DNA from: Streptomyces rapamycinicus NRRL 5491 | GTDB taxonomy: Bacteria > Actinomycetota > Actinomycetes > Streptomycetales > Streptomycetaceae | Assembly (NCBI RefSeq): GCF_024298965.1 | Contig: NZ_CP085193.1 | Span: forward strand, 6,882,001-6,946,000 | Direction of reading: 5' to 3' | DNA: 64,000 bases | Shown: positions 54,622 to 62,470 of the stretch, one piece after another | Layout of the letters: the number at the start of each line of letters is the position of its first letter | Numbering within the stretch: the first letter of the stretch is position 1 | Program-made: the position numbers and the translations under genes | The notes under the pieces: model-generated | What the model was told of the DNA's origin: nothing | Seen by the model: the letters and a program-made list of their open reading frames with translations, nothing else | The model's database searches: none

Positions 54622-55983
54622 GTGTCCTCACGTACCAAATCTCCTGTGCGAGTCGCCGTGCTCGCCGACTCCGACACCCGGTGGAAATGGGGCGCGCTCA
54701 CCGCGCATCGCCTCGTACCGGATGGGTCGGGTTCTGCCTCGGAGCGCCGCCTCGACGGCTTCCTGCTGCGCGGCCGCGCCACGCCGACCGCCCGGCAGCT
54801 CACCGAGGTCGGGGTGCGCGCCGACGCGATGCGCGAGGTCACGGGCGTGGAATTCGTACGGGCGGTGGACCGTGAGCGCTATGACGTGATCGTCCTCTCC
54901 CTGGTGGGCGGCGCCGTCCAGGCCATGCTGCACGGACTGCGCCACGCCTGGGAGGGCGCCGACCGCCGCCCCGTGGTCGTCACCGGCTATGTCGGTGTCG
55001 TCTACGAGAAGCTGGCCGACGGGCTGCTGCTGCGCCACGGCGCCGATGTGGTGCTGGCCAACTCCCGCCATGACGCCGAGCGCTTCCGCGACGTCTACAA
55101 GGGCGTCGGCGCCGACGCGGAGAGCGTCGTGGAGTGCGCGCTGCCCTTCCTCGGCGGCGACCGCTACGACGAGAAGGCGCGGCTGGGCCGGAAGTACCCC
55201 GGCGGCACGGTCGTCTTCGCCGTCCAGCCGTCCGTCCCGGACAACCGCGCCGACCGCACCTATCTGCTGCGCCGCGCCGTGGAGCACGCGCGCCGCCACC
55301 CGGACCGCGAGGTCGTGGTCAAGCTGCGCTCCAAGCCGGGCGAGCACACCACCCACATCGAGGAGCTTCCCTACCAGAAGCTGATCGCGAAGTTCGGCGA
55401 CGATCTGCCCGCCAACTTCCGGCTCGCCTACGGAAACATGGGCGAGGTCCTGGACACCGCCGACCTGCTGGTCACGGTCAGCTCCACGGCCGCCCTGGAG
55501 TCGCTGCACCGCTCCGTACCGACCGCCGTGCTCACCGACCTCGGGGTGCGCGAGACGCTCGGCAACCACCACTTCCTCGGCTCCGGCTGTCTGGCCTCCT
55601 GGGACCAGTTGGACGCCGGGCACCTGCCCGAGCCGGACGCCGCATGGCTCAGCCGTCAGGGCGTGGCCGCCGACGGGCCGTACGAGACCTGGTTCGACGC
55701 CGCGCGGGAGCGGGTGGCCGAGCTGGCCGCCGCACCGGCCCTGCCGCCGCTGGCCCCCTTCTACACCCCCGTCACCGCACCCGGCTATCTGCCCGGCCGG
55801 CTCGCCCGGTACGGCTTCGAACCGGACGGCTCACCCCGCCCCGGGGCCTCCGCCGAGGACGAGGCGCAGGTCTCCGCGTTGCGGCGGGTGGTGCGCAACA
55901 CGATGCGGGAAGCGGCCCGCGGCGCCTACCGCCACGGCGTCCAGCGCGTGGCTCCCGTCATCCGGCGGATGGGGGAGCTGTGA
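54622..55983 (+). CDS. DUF6716 putative glycosyltransferase
   Basis: 453 residues. The GT-B-like layout shows VRVAVLADSDTRWKWGAL at the N-terminus, VVVTGYVGVVYEKLADGLLLRHGADVVLANSRHDAERF, EVVVKLRSKPGEHTTH (KxRxK/KPHP-like position) and ADLLVTVSSTAALESLHRSVPTAV, the last pair resembling the KPHP and S/T motifs of sialyltransferase families. GTG 54622 is chosen because the upstream sequence is promoter-like. First gene of the plus-strand nonulosonate operon; its stop overlaps a GTG 39 codons upstream of neuA. Confidence 0.75.
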   Translation: MSSRTKSPVRVAVLADSDTRWKWGALTAHRLVPDGSGSASERRLDGFLLRGRATPTARQLTEVGVRADAMREVTGVEFVRAVDRERYDVIVLSLVGGAVQAMLHGLRHAWEGADRRPVVVTGYVGVVYEKLADGLLLRHGADVVLANSRHDAERFRDVYKGVGADAESVVECALPFLGGDRYDEKARLGRKYPGGTVVFAVQPSVPDNRADRTYLLRRAVEHARRHPDREVVVKLRSKPGEHTTHIEELPYQKLIAKFGDDLPANFRLAYGNMGEVLDTADLLVTVSSTAALESLHRSVPTAVLTDLGVRETLGNHHFLGSGCLASWDQLDAGHLPEPDAAWLSRQGVAADGPYETWFDAARERVAELAAAPALPPLAPFYTPVTAPGYLPGRLARYGFEPDGSPRPGASAEDEAQVSALRRVVRNTMREAARGAYRHGVQRVAPVIRRMGEL

Positions 55984-56096
55984 GCGACGTAGCGGCCGTG
56001 AGCAGCGCCCCGCGCGCGGACCAAGGCGCCCCGCGCGCGAACCAAGAGGAGGCCGGGACGGCCTCGATCACCTCTGCAACCCCTGAAGGAGCCGCC

Positions 56097-57296
56097 ATGA
56101 CCGCATCGAGCCCGTGTGTGCTCGCCGTGATCCCCGCCCGTGGCGGATCGAAGGGCGTTCCCGCGAAGAACCTCGCCGCCGTCGGCGGCGTGCCGCTGGT
56201 CGCCCGCGCGGTCATGGAGTGCCGGGCGAGCCGCCTGGTGACGGACGTGGTCGTCTCCACCGACGACACCGGTATCGCGGCCGCGGCGCGCGGTGCCGGC
56301 GCGGTGGTCGTCCAGCGGCCCACCGACATCGCGGGGGACACCGCCACCAGCGAGGCGGCGGTGATCCACGCGATGGACGCCTACGAGGCGTCGCACGGCA
56401 CCACCGTGGACGTGGTGCTCCTGGTGCAGTGCACCAGCCCCTTCATCATCAGCGAGGACATCGACGGGGTGGCCGCGGCGGTCGCCGAGAAGGGCGCCGA
56501 CACCGCCCTGACCGTCGCCTCCTTCCACGGCTTCGTCTGGCGCGAGGGCGAGAACCCCGGGAGGGACGGCGGCGACGGGGTCAACCACGACAAGTCGTAC
56601 CGCCCGCGCCGCCAGGACCGCCCCCAGGACTTCCTGGAGACCGGCGCCGCCTACGCGATGGACGCGCGCGGCTTCCGCGAGGCCGGGCACCGCTTCTTCG
56701 GCCGCACCGACCTGGTGCGCACCGACCCCGCCCGGGTGCTGGAGATCGACGATCCGCACGATCTGGCCCGCGCCCGCGCGCTCGCCCCGCTGTTCGACGC
56801 CGAGCGGCCGGGCGCCCTCCCCACCCGCGACGACATCGACGCGGTGGTACTCGACTTCGACGGCACCCAGACCGACGACAGGGTGCTCGTCGACTCCGAT
56901 GGACGCGAACTCGTGGCCGTGCACCGCGGCGACGGGCTCGGGATCGCCGCCCTCCGCCGCGCTGAGCTGGCGCTGCTGATCCTGTCCACGGAAAAGAACC
57001 CGGTCGTCGCCGCACGGGCCCGCAAACTCCAGGTCCCCGTGCTCCACGGCATCGACCGAAAAGATCTCGCACTGAAGCAGTGGTGCGAGGAGCAGGGCAT
57101 CGCGCCGGAGCGCGTGCTCTACGTCGGCAACGACGTCAACGACCTCCCGTGCTTCGGCCTCGTCGGCTGGCCCGTGGCGGTCGCAGGTGCGCACGACGTC
57201 GTGCGCGGCGCCGCACGTGCGGTCACCTCCACCCCCGGAGGGGACGGCGCGATCCGCGAGATCGCCTCGTGGATTCTCGGAAAGGAACTGTCTTAA
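56097..57296 (+). CDS. neuA: CMP-nonulosonate synthetase fused to a KdsC-like HAD phosphatase
   Basis: 399 residues. The N-terminal domain (about 1-225) is an acylneuraminate cytidylyltransferase: VLAVIPARGGSKGVPAKNL, VVQRPTDIAGDTATSEAAV and LLVQCTSPFI. The C-terminal domain (about 245-399) is a HAD phosphatase of the KdsC type: D253-F-D-G-T, LSTEKNPVV and YVGNDVNDLPCF. The fusion suggests one protein dephosphorylates a 9-phospho-nonulosonate and activates the product with CTP. ATG 56097 with GAAGGAG is chosen; GTG 55980 would add 39 low-complexity residues. 0-nt gap to neuB. Confidence 0.88.
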   Translation: MTASSPCVLAVIPARGGSKGVPAKNLAAVGGVPLVARAVMECRASRLVTDVVVSTDDTGIAAAARGAGAVVVQRPTDIAGDTATSEAAVIHAMDAYEASHGTTVDVVLLVQCTSPFIISEDIDGVAAAVAEKGADTALTVASFHGFVWREGENPGRDGGDGVNHDKSYRPRRQDRPQDFLETGAAYAMDARGFREAGHRFFGRTDLVRTDPARVLEIDDPHDLARARALAPLFDAERPGALPTRDDIDAVVLDFDGTQTDDRVLVDSDGRELVAVHRGDGLGIAALRRAELALLILSTEKNPVVAARARKLQVPVLHGIDRKDLALKQWCEEQGIAPERVLYVGNDVNDLPCFGLVGWPVAVAGAHDVVRGAARAVTSTPGGDGAIREIASWILGKELS

Positions 57297-58235
57297 GTGA
57301 GCTCCAACTCTCGCCTCCGCACCCTCGGCGCGAAGACCGCCGGACCCGGCCACCCGGTCTATGTCACCGGTGAGATCGGCATCAACCACAACGGCGACCT
57401 GGAGAACGCGTTCAAGCTGATCGACGCCGCCGCCGAGGCCGGCTGTGACGCGGTCAAGTTCCAGAAGCGAACCCCGGAGATCTGCACCCCCCGCGACCAG
57501 TGGGACATCGAGCGTGACACCCCCTGGGGCCGGATGACCTACATCGACTACCGCCACCGCGTGGAGTTCGGCGAGGACGAGTACCGCGCCATCTCCGAGC
57601 ACTGCCAGAAGCGCGGTATCGACTGGTTCGCCTCCCCGTGGGACACCGAGGCCGTCGCCTTCCTGGAGAAGTTCGACGTCCCGGCGCACAAGGTGGCCTC
57701 CGCCTCGCTGACCGACGACGAGCTGCTGCGCGCCCTGCGGGCGACCGGCCGCACGATCATCCTGTCGACGGGCATGTCCACCCCCAAGCAGATCCGGCAC
57801 GCGGTGGAGGTGCTCGGCAGCGACAACATCCTGCTGTGCCACGCCACCTCCACGTACCCGGCCAAGGCCGAGGAGCTCAACCTGCGCGTGATCAACACGC
57901 TGCAGGCCGAGTACCCCAACGTGCCGATCGGCTACTCCGGCCACGAGACCGGTCTGCAGACCACCCTGGCCGCCGTGGCGCTCGGTGCCGCGTTCGTCGA
58001 GCGTCACATCACCCTCGACCGCGCCATGTGGGGCTCGGACCAGGCCGCCTCGGTCGAGCCGCAGGGCCTGACGCGGCTGGTGCGGGACATCCGCACCATC
58101 GAGGAGTCCCTCGGTGACGGCGTCAAGAAGGTCTACGAGAGCGAGCTCGGCCCGATGAAGAAGCTCCGCCGTGTCGCGGGCGTCGTCGCCGAGTCCGAGT
58201 CCGAGTCCGCCGACCGCGAGCCCGCCGCGGTCTGA
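57297..58235 (+). CDS. neuB: NeuB-like nonulosonate (sialic acid family) synthase without SAF domain
   Basis: 312 residues. Condenses PEP with a six-carbon sugar or sugar-phosphate. Core TIM barrel: VTGEIGINHNGDLENAFKLID, CDAVKFQKRTPE, SPWDTEAVAFLEK, KVASASLTDDELL, IGYSGHETGLQT (Mn-ligand His) and VERHITLDRAMWGSDQAASVEP (second His). The C-terminal antifreeze-like SAF domain of ordinary NeuB/SpsE is absent, as in sialic-acid-9-phosphate-type or legionaminic variants. GTG 57297 immediately follows the neuA stop. With the HAD domain next door, a 9-phosphate route (Kdn-9-P from mannose-6-P) is plausible but unproven. Confidence 0.87.
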   Translation: MSSNSRLRTLGAKTAGPGHPVYVTGEIGINHNGDLENAFKLIDAAAEAGCDAVKFQKRTPEICTPRDQWDIERDTPWGRMTYIDYRHRVEFGEDEYRAISEHCQKRGIDWFASPWDTEAVAFLEKFDVPAHKVASASLTDDELLRALRATGRTIILSTGMSTPKQIRHAVEVLGSDNILLCHATSTYPAKAEELNLRVINTLQAEYPNVPIGYSGHETGLQTTLAAVALGAAFVERHITLDRAMWGSDQAASVEPQGLTRLVRDIRTIEESLGDGVKKVYESELGPMKKLRRVAGVVAESESESADREPAAV

Positions 58236-58277
58236 GGCACTCTGCCGTGAATCCACCGGCCGGTGAGCCCGGCCCTT

Positions 58278-58332
58278 GCCCGGAAGCGGCGGGCACCCCT
58301 GACTCGTCGGGGGCTGCCCGCCGCTTCCGGGC
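58278..58332 (+). terminator. strong hairpin between neuB and the second polysialyltransferase-like gene
   Basis: Perfect 18-bp stem, GCCCGGAAGCGGCGGGCA (58278-58295) with TGCCCGCCGCTTCCGGGC (58315-58332), extended inside by CCCC/GGGG. Followed by CCTTTGG. Terminator or attenuator. Confidence 0.75.
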
Positions 58333-58351
58333 CCTGCCTTTGGACGGTGCG

Positions 58352-59563
58352 ATGGTCTCCGCTGCCCCCCCTGCCTCTCCGGCCACGCTTGCCTTCGTAG
58401 AGAGCCCGGTTCAGCTGCTGAACGTGCTGGAGTGGGCGTACGCCGACGCCCAGCGCGCCACGGGCCCCGAGGCCACGGTGGTCCAGGACCTCACCGTGGT
58501 GGTGCTCTCCCCGCACGATCCGATGACCCGCGGCCAGCTGCGCCGGATGGCCGAGCTGGCGCGGGACGAGGGCTTCGCCGTGCGCTGGGAGGACGCGCGC
58601 GGCGGGGCCGGTGCGCCGATCAAGACCATCGGCGGGCTGCGCGGTCCGCTGCGCCGGGCCGGGCGGATCGTCATAGGCGATCCGTTCTCCCGCTATGTCC
58701 AGCTGCTGCTGACCCTCACCCGGGCCAAGGACCTGGTCGTGGTGGACGACGGCACGGCCACCATGGAGTTCATCTCCCAGCTGGCCAAGGGGGAGCCCCT
58801 GGTGCGCTGGCACCGGCGCGGCAGCAAGGGGCCGCGCGACATGGTGTTCGCGCCGGTCTCCGCCACCGCGCGCCGCCGGCTCACCCCGGGCACCAAGCGC
58901 CGGGTCGAGGTCTTCAGCTCGATGCCGGTGGAGCCGCCCGCCGGGGTCACCATCACCGCCAACGACTTCGCCTGGACCCGCGCCCGGTTCGGCCCGCCCC
59001 GGCTCACCGGGGGCACCGATCTGGTGGGCACGTCCCTGGTCGAGACGGGCGTGGTGGACCTGGAGCGCTATCTGGAAGCGGTCGGCTCGCTGGCCCGCGC
59101 CCATGGCGCCACCCGCTACTTCGCCCACCGCCGGGAGAGCGCCGAGAAGCTGCACCGGGTCTCGGCCGAGGTGGGTCTGGAGATCGTACGACCCGATCTG
59201 CCGCTCGAGCTGATAGCCCGCCGCGGCCCCATCGGCCACACGATCGTGAGCTTCCCGTCGACCGTGGTGCACACCCTGCCGCTCGCGCTCGTGGGCACCG
59301 GCGTCCAGGTCGCGGTCTGCGATGTGGACCCCGCCTGGCTGACCAGGGACGCCTCCCCGCGTGCCCAGGGCTTCCTGTCCGGGGTCACCGGGACGGCGCG
59401 CGATGTGCGCCGGCTGGGCTCGGGGCCGCAGACGGGGCCGCCCCCACCGAGGGACGCGGCCCCACCGAGGGACGCGGCCCCGCCCAGAGACGCGGTCCCG
59501 CAGCGAGACGCGGCCCCGCCGGCGAACCCGGGACCGCCCGCGGCACCGGTCGCGGCGTCCTGA
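58352..59563 (+). CDS. second polysialyltransferase-like glycosyltransferase
   Basis: 403 residues from ATG 58352; the frame is open to GTG 58247, but that extension would run through the hairpin. Core of the alpha-2,8-polysialyltransferase-like family: TLAFVESPVQLLNVLEWAYA at the N-terminus, VVVDDGTATMEFISQL, HRRESAEKL and GHTIVSFPSTVVHTLPLAL (S/T motif). The last 60 residues are a Pro/Arg/Asp repeat tail (PPRDAA units; DNA repeat about 59445-59520). Probably acts with the other transferases on the CMP-activated nonulosonate. Confidence 0.78.
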   Translation: MVSAAPPASPATLAFVESPVQLLNVLEWAYADAQRATGPEATVVQDLTVVVLSPHDPMTRGQLRRMAELARDEGFAVRWEDARGGAGAPIKTIGGLRGPLRRAGRIVIGDPFSRYVQLLLTLTRAKDLVVVDDGTATMEFISQLAKGEPLVRWHRRGSKGPRDMVFAPVSATARRRLTPGTKRRVEVFSSMPVEPPAGVTITANDFAWTRARFGPPRLTGGTDLVGTSLVETGVVDLERYLEAVGSLARAHGATRYFAHRRESAEKLHRVSAEVGLEIVRPDLPLELIARRGPIGHTIVSFPSTVVHTLPLALVGTGVQVAVCDVDPAWLTRDASPRAQGFLSGVTGTARDVRRLGSGPQTGPPPPRDAAPPRDAAPPRDAVPQRDAAPPANPGPPAAPVAAS

Positions 59564-59696
59564 GACCGGTCGCGGCGTCCTGAGGCGTCTCAGGTTCTGA
59601 GCCAGTCGCCCGTACGGCCGTGTGGCACATCTCACCCGCGGCCGACCGGGAAAACCCGCTGTTATACCCCCTGACTAGGAGGATCATGCAGCGGGC

Positions 59697-59716
59697 CGGG
59701 TACTTTTGCGTACCCG
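59697..59716. promoter_or_regulatory. inverted repeat upstream of the M20 gene
   Basis: Perfect CGGGTAC-TTTTGC-GTACCCG in an A/T-rich 215-bp gap, 76 bp before ATG 59792. Operator or short hairpin. A direct repeat of ACCGGTCGCGGCGTCCTGAG (about 59545-59585) spans the preceding stop. Confidence 0.5.
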
Positions 59717-59791
59717 AACAGATTGAATTTTTGTTGATCGACATTCGGCGGACCCACCTGGCGTTCTACGCTTCTTCAGGTGAAGCAATTG

Positions 59792-61012
59792 ATGTCCCTC
59801 GATGCGACCGATGTCACACCCGCCGACGCGCCCGCGCTGCCCGGCACGCTCCCCGACGAGCTGCGTGCCGAACTCATCGCCTTCCGGCGCGACTTGCATA
59901 TGCACCCCGAGCTCGGCAACTGCGAGTTCCGCACCACCGCCGCGATCAAGGCGCGGCTGGAGCAGGCGGGACTCGAGCCGCGGGTGCTGCCCTCCGGCAC
60001 CGGTCTCATCTGTGACATCGGCCCGCGCGACGGCGTAGCGCCCCTGCTGGCGCTGCGCGCGGACATCGACGGACTGCCCATCCCCGACACCAAGACGGTC
60101 GACTACCGCTCGACCGTCGCCGACCGCGCCCACGCCTGCGGCCACGATGTGCACACCACCGTCGTGCTCGGCGCCGGTCTGGTCCTGGCCGAGCTGGCCC
60201 GCGAGGGACGGCTGGCGCGTCCCGTGCGGCTGCTGTTCCAGCCCGCCGAGGAGGTGCTGCCCGGCGGCGCGGCCGACGCGATCGAGGCGGGCGTGCTGGA
60301 CGGCGTCGGCCGGATCCTGGCCCTGCACTGCGACCCGAAGGTCGAGGTCGGCCGGATCGGGCTGCGGGTCGGGCCGATCACCTCGGCCTGCGACCGGCTG
60401 GAGGTCTCCCTGGACGGGCCGGGCGGCCACACCGCGCGCCCCCATCTGACCACCGACCTGGTGACCGCCGTCGCCAAGGTGATCACCGAGGTGCCCGCGC
60501 TGCTGGCCCGCCGGGTGGACGCCCGCTCGGGTCTGGCCGTCACCTGGGGCCGGGTGGAGTCGGGCCACGCCTGCAATGTGATCCCGCAGCACGCCGAGCT
60601 GTCCGCCACCGTCCGCTGCCTGGATCTGCCCTCCTGGCGGGAGGCGCCCGACCTGGTCCATGCCGCGGTGGACGAGATCGCCACCCTGCACCGCGCCAAG
60701 TCGGAGATCAACTACATCCGCGGGGTCCCGCCGGTGGTCAACGAGGCGAGCTCCGCCGAACTGCTGCGGGACGCGATGATCGCCCGTCGGGGCACGGACG
60801 CGGTCGAGGGCACCGAGCAGTCCCTGGGCGGCGAGGACTTCTCCTGGTACCTGGAGCGGGTGCCCGGCGCGATGGCCCGCCTCGGCGTCCGCAAGGTCGG
60901 CGACACCACCCGGCGCGACCTGCACGCGGGCGACTTCGACGTGGACGAGGGCGCGATCGCGGTGGGCGTGGAGCTGTTCACGGCCGCCGTGCTGCTGGAC
61001 CGGAACGCGTAG
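59792..61012 (+). CDS. M20 family metal amidohydrolase
   Basis: 406 residues. Amidohydrolase/aminoacylase of the M20D group (hippurate, N-acyl-amino-acid or IAA-conjugate type): LIAFRRDLHMHPELG, ALRADIDGLPIPD, HACGHDVHTTVVLGA (Cys/His metal ligands), LLFQPAEEVLPGGA (Glu-Glu) and SLGGEDFSWYLERVPGAM. The dimerisation domain is at about 185-300. ATG 59792 has AGGTGAAG; GTG 59780 is an alternative. Substrate unknown. Its last codons and stop are the first unit of a 23-bp tandem repeat. Confidence 0.88.
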   Translation: MSLDATDVTPADAPALPGTLPDELRAELIAFRRDLHMHPELGNCEFRTTAAIKARLEQAGLEPRVLPSGTGLICDIGPRDGVAPLLALRADIDGLPIPDTKTVDYRSTVADRAHACGHDVHTTVVLGAGLVLAELAREGRLARPVRLLFQPAEEVLPGGAADAIEAGVLDGVGRILALHCDPKVEVGRIGLRVGPITSACDRLEVSLDGPGGHTARPHLTTDLVTAVAKVITEVPALLARRVDARSGLAVTWGRVESGHACNVIPQHAELSATVRCLDLPSWREAPDLVHAAVDEIATLHRAKSEINYIRGVPPVVNEASSAELLRDAMIARRGTDAVEGTEQSLGGEDFSWYLERVPGAMARLGVRKVGDTTRRDLHAGDFDVDEGAIAVGVELFTAAVLLDRNA

Positions 61013-61113
61013 ACCCGACGGCCCGGATCACGTAGAGCCGACGGTCCGGAACACGTAGAGCTGACGCCCCGGATCACGTAGACCCGATGAGCCGGAACAC
61101 GTAGACCCGACGG
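60999..61113 (+). repeat. five 23-bp tandem repeats spanning the stop codon of the M20 gene
   Basis: Units start at 60999, 61022, 61045, 61068 and 61091 and share the core CCGGAACACGTAGACCCGAC with one to five changes each. Every unit carries a TAG in the same place; the first is the gene's stop. Confidence 0.9.
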
Positions 61114-61120
61114 TCGCGGC

Positions 61121-61146
61121 GCCGCGCGCTTCCCTTGGCGCGCGGC
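61121..61146 (+). terminator. hairpin between M20 gene and BMP lipoprotein
   Basis: Perfect 9-bp stem GCCGCGCGC / GCGCGCGGC, 8-nt loop, just after the tandem repeats. Confidence 0.55.
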
Positions 61147-61309
61147 CTGATCACCCCTTCGTCACCGCCGGTACCGCCCGCGGTCACGAGAGGTTCGCGA
61201 CGATCCGATAACGGCTTCCGAGGGGGCCTTTATCTGGCATCTACGCGCGTTACGATGCGGCGGAGCCAGCGCCGCAAGGGGCGCTTCGAGATCATCAGAG
61301 GGGACCCTC

Positions 61310-62344
61310 GTGCGCCGGGTATCCACGATAGCTGTCGCGGGCATTGCCACCGCGGCTCTCGCATTCTCCGTCACCGCGTGTGGCAGCAGTTCCGAAGAGG
61401 GAAGCAAGGACGCCGGCATCGGTCTGGCCTACGACGTGGGCGGCCGCGGCGACCACTCCTTCAACGACTCCGCCGCCAAGGGCTATGACAAGGCCCTGAA
61501 GGACTTCGACGTCAAGGGCAAGGAGCTGACGGCGAAGGACGGCGACACGGACGCCGACCGCTACGACAAGCTGGCGAGCCTCGCCGAGGCGGGCTACAAC
61601 CCCGTCGTGGGCGTCGGCTACGCGTGGACCCCCTCGCTCACCAAGGCCGCCAAGAAGTACAAGGACACCGACTTCGCCATCGTCGACTCGGTCGTCGACT
61701 CCAAGAACGTGGCCAGCCTGGTCTCCGCCGAGCACGAGGGCTCCTACCTCGCCGGCGTGGCGGCGGGGCTGAAGACCAAGTCCAACAAGGTCGGCTTCAT
61801 CGGCGGCACCGACAGCGCCCTGATCAAGAAGTTCGCGGGCGGCTTCCAGCAGGGCCTGAAGGACACCAACCCCAAGGCGTCCCTCGACGTCCAGTGGGTG
61901 CAGGTCGGTTCGCCCAAGGGCTTCGGCATGCCGGACCGCGGCAAGGACATCGCCGAGGGCATGCTCTCCAACAAGGTCGACGTGATCTTCTCCGCGGCCG
62001 GCGGCTCCGGCGCGGGCGCCATCGAGGCGACCGCAGGCAAGAAGGGCACCTGGTCGATCGGCGTCGACGGCGACCAGTACTACGACAAGGGCCTGGCCCA
62101 GTACAAGAAGGCGATCCTGACCTCCATGGTCAAGACCGTGGACGGCTCGGTCTACGACTTCATCAAGAGCGTCGTGAAGGACAAGAAGCCCGAGAGCGGC
62201 GTCCAGACCTACGACCTCAAGCGCGGCGGCGTCTCCCTCTCCTACTCCGGCGGCTTCATCAACGACATCAAGCCGAAGATCGAGGCGGCCAAGAAGAAGA
62301 TCATCGACGGTCAGATCAAGGTCCAGGACACCTACAAGGACTGA
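61310..62344 (+). CDS. BMP/PnrA-family substrate-binding lipoprotein
   Basis: 344 residues. Periplasmic-type binding protein for nucleosides (family of PnrA, BmpA). Lipobox SVTAC (Cys about residue 24). Typical segments: GLAYDVGGRGDHSFNDSAAKGYDKAL, AIVDSVV, AEHEGSYLAGVAAGLKTKSNKVGFIGG and DVIFSAAGGSGAGAIEATAG. GTG 61310 follows AGAGGGGA. It is the first gene of an ABC-importer operon whose ATPase follows; permeases presumably lie beyond the window. Confidence 0.92.
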   Translation: MRRVSTIAVAGIATAALAFSVTACGSSSEEGSKDAGIGLAYDVGGRGDHSFNDSAAKGYDKALKDFDVKGKELTAKDGDTDADRYDKLASLAEAGYNPVVGVGYAWTPSLTKAAKKYKDTDFAIVDSVVDSKNVASLVSAEHEGSYLAGVAAGLKTKSNKVGFIGGTDSALIKKFAGGFQQGLKDTNPKASLDVQWVQVGSPKGFGMPDRGKDIAEGMLSNKVDVIFSAAGGSGAGAIEATAGKKGTWSIGVDGDQYYDKGLAQYKKAILTSMVKTVDGSVYDFIKSVVKDKKPESGVQTYDLKRGGVSLSYSGGFINDIKPKIEAAKKKIIDGQIKVQDTYKD

Positions 62345-62352
62345 CCCCTCGC

Positions 62353-62410
62353 GCCACGGACCCGTAACGAGACCCCCGGCACCCGCCCCGGGTCCGCCCG
62401 GGTCCGTGGC
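62353..62410 (+). terminator. intercistronic hairpin between binding protein and ATPase
   Basis: Perfect 12-bp stem GCCACGGACCCG (62353-62364) with CGGGTCCGTGGC (62399-62410), 9 nt past the stop. Such hairpins usually keep binding-protein mRNA more abundant than the transporter part. Confidence 0.65.
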
Positions 62411-62470
62411 GTACCCGGCCGGTCCGGCCCCCGGCCGGCCCCGCCCCCCTCCGCCCCTCAGGAGTGCGCC

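Noticed and set aside
55980..56096. N-terminal extension of NeuA from GTG 55980
   Set aside because: The 39 residues are low complexity with a short DNA duplication, and a good ribosome site precedes ATG 56097, right before the conserved synthetase motif.
60999..61113. Possible CRISPR array
   Set aside because: The units are directly adjacent with no unique spacers and no cas genes are present; it is a simple tandem repeat.
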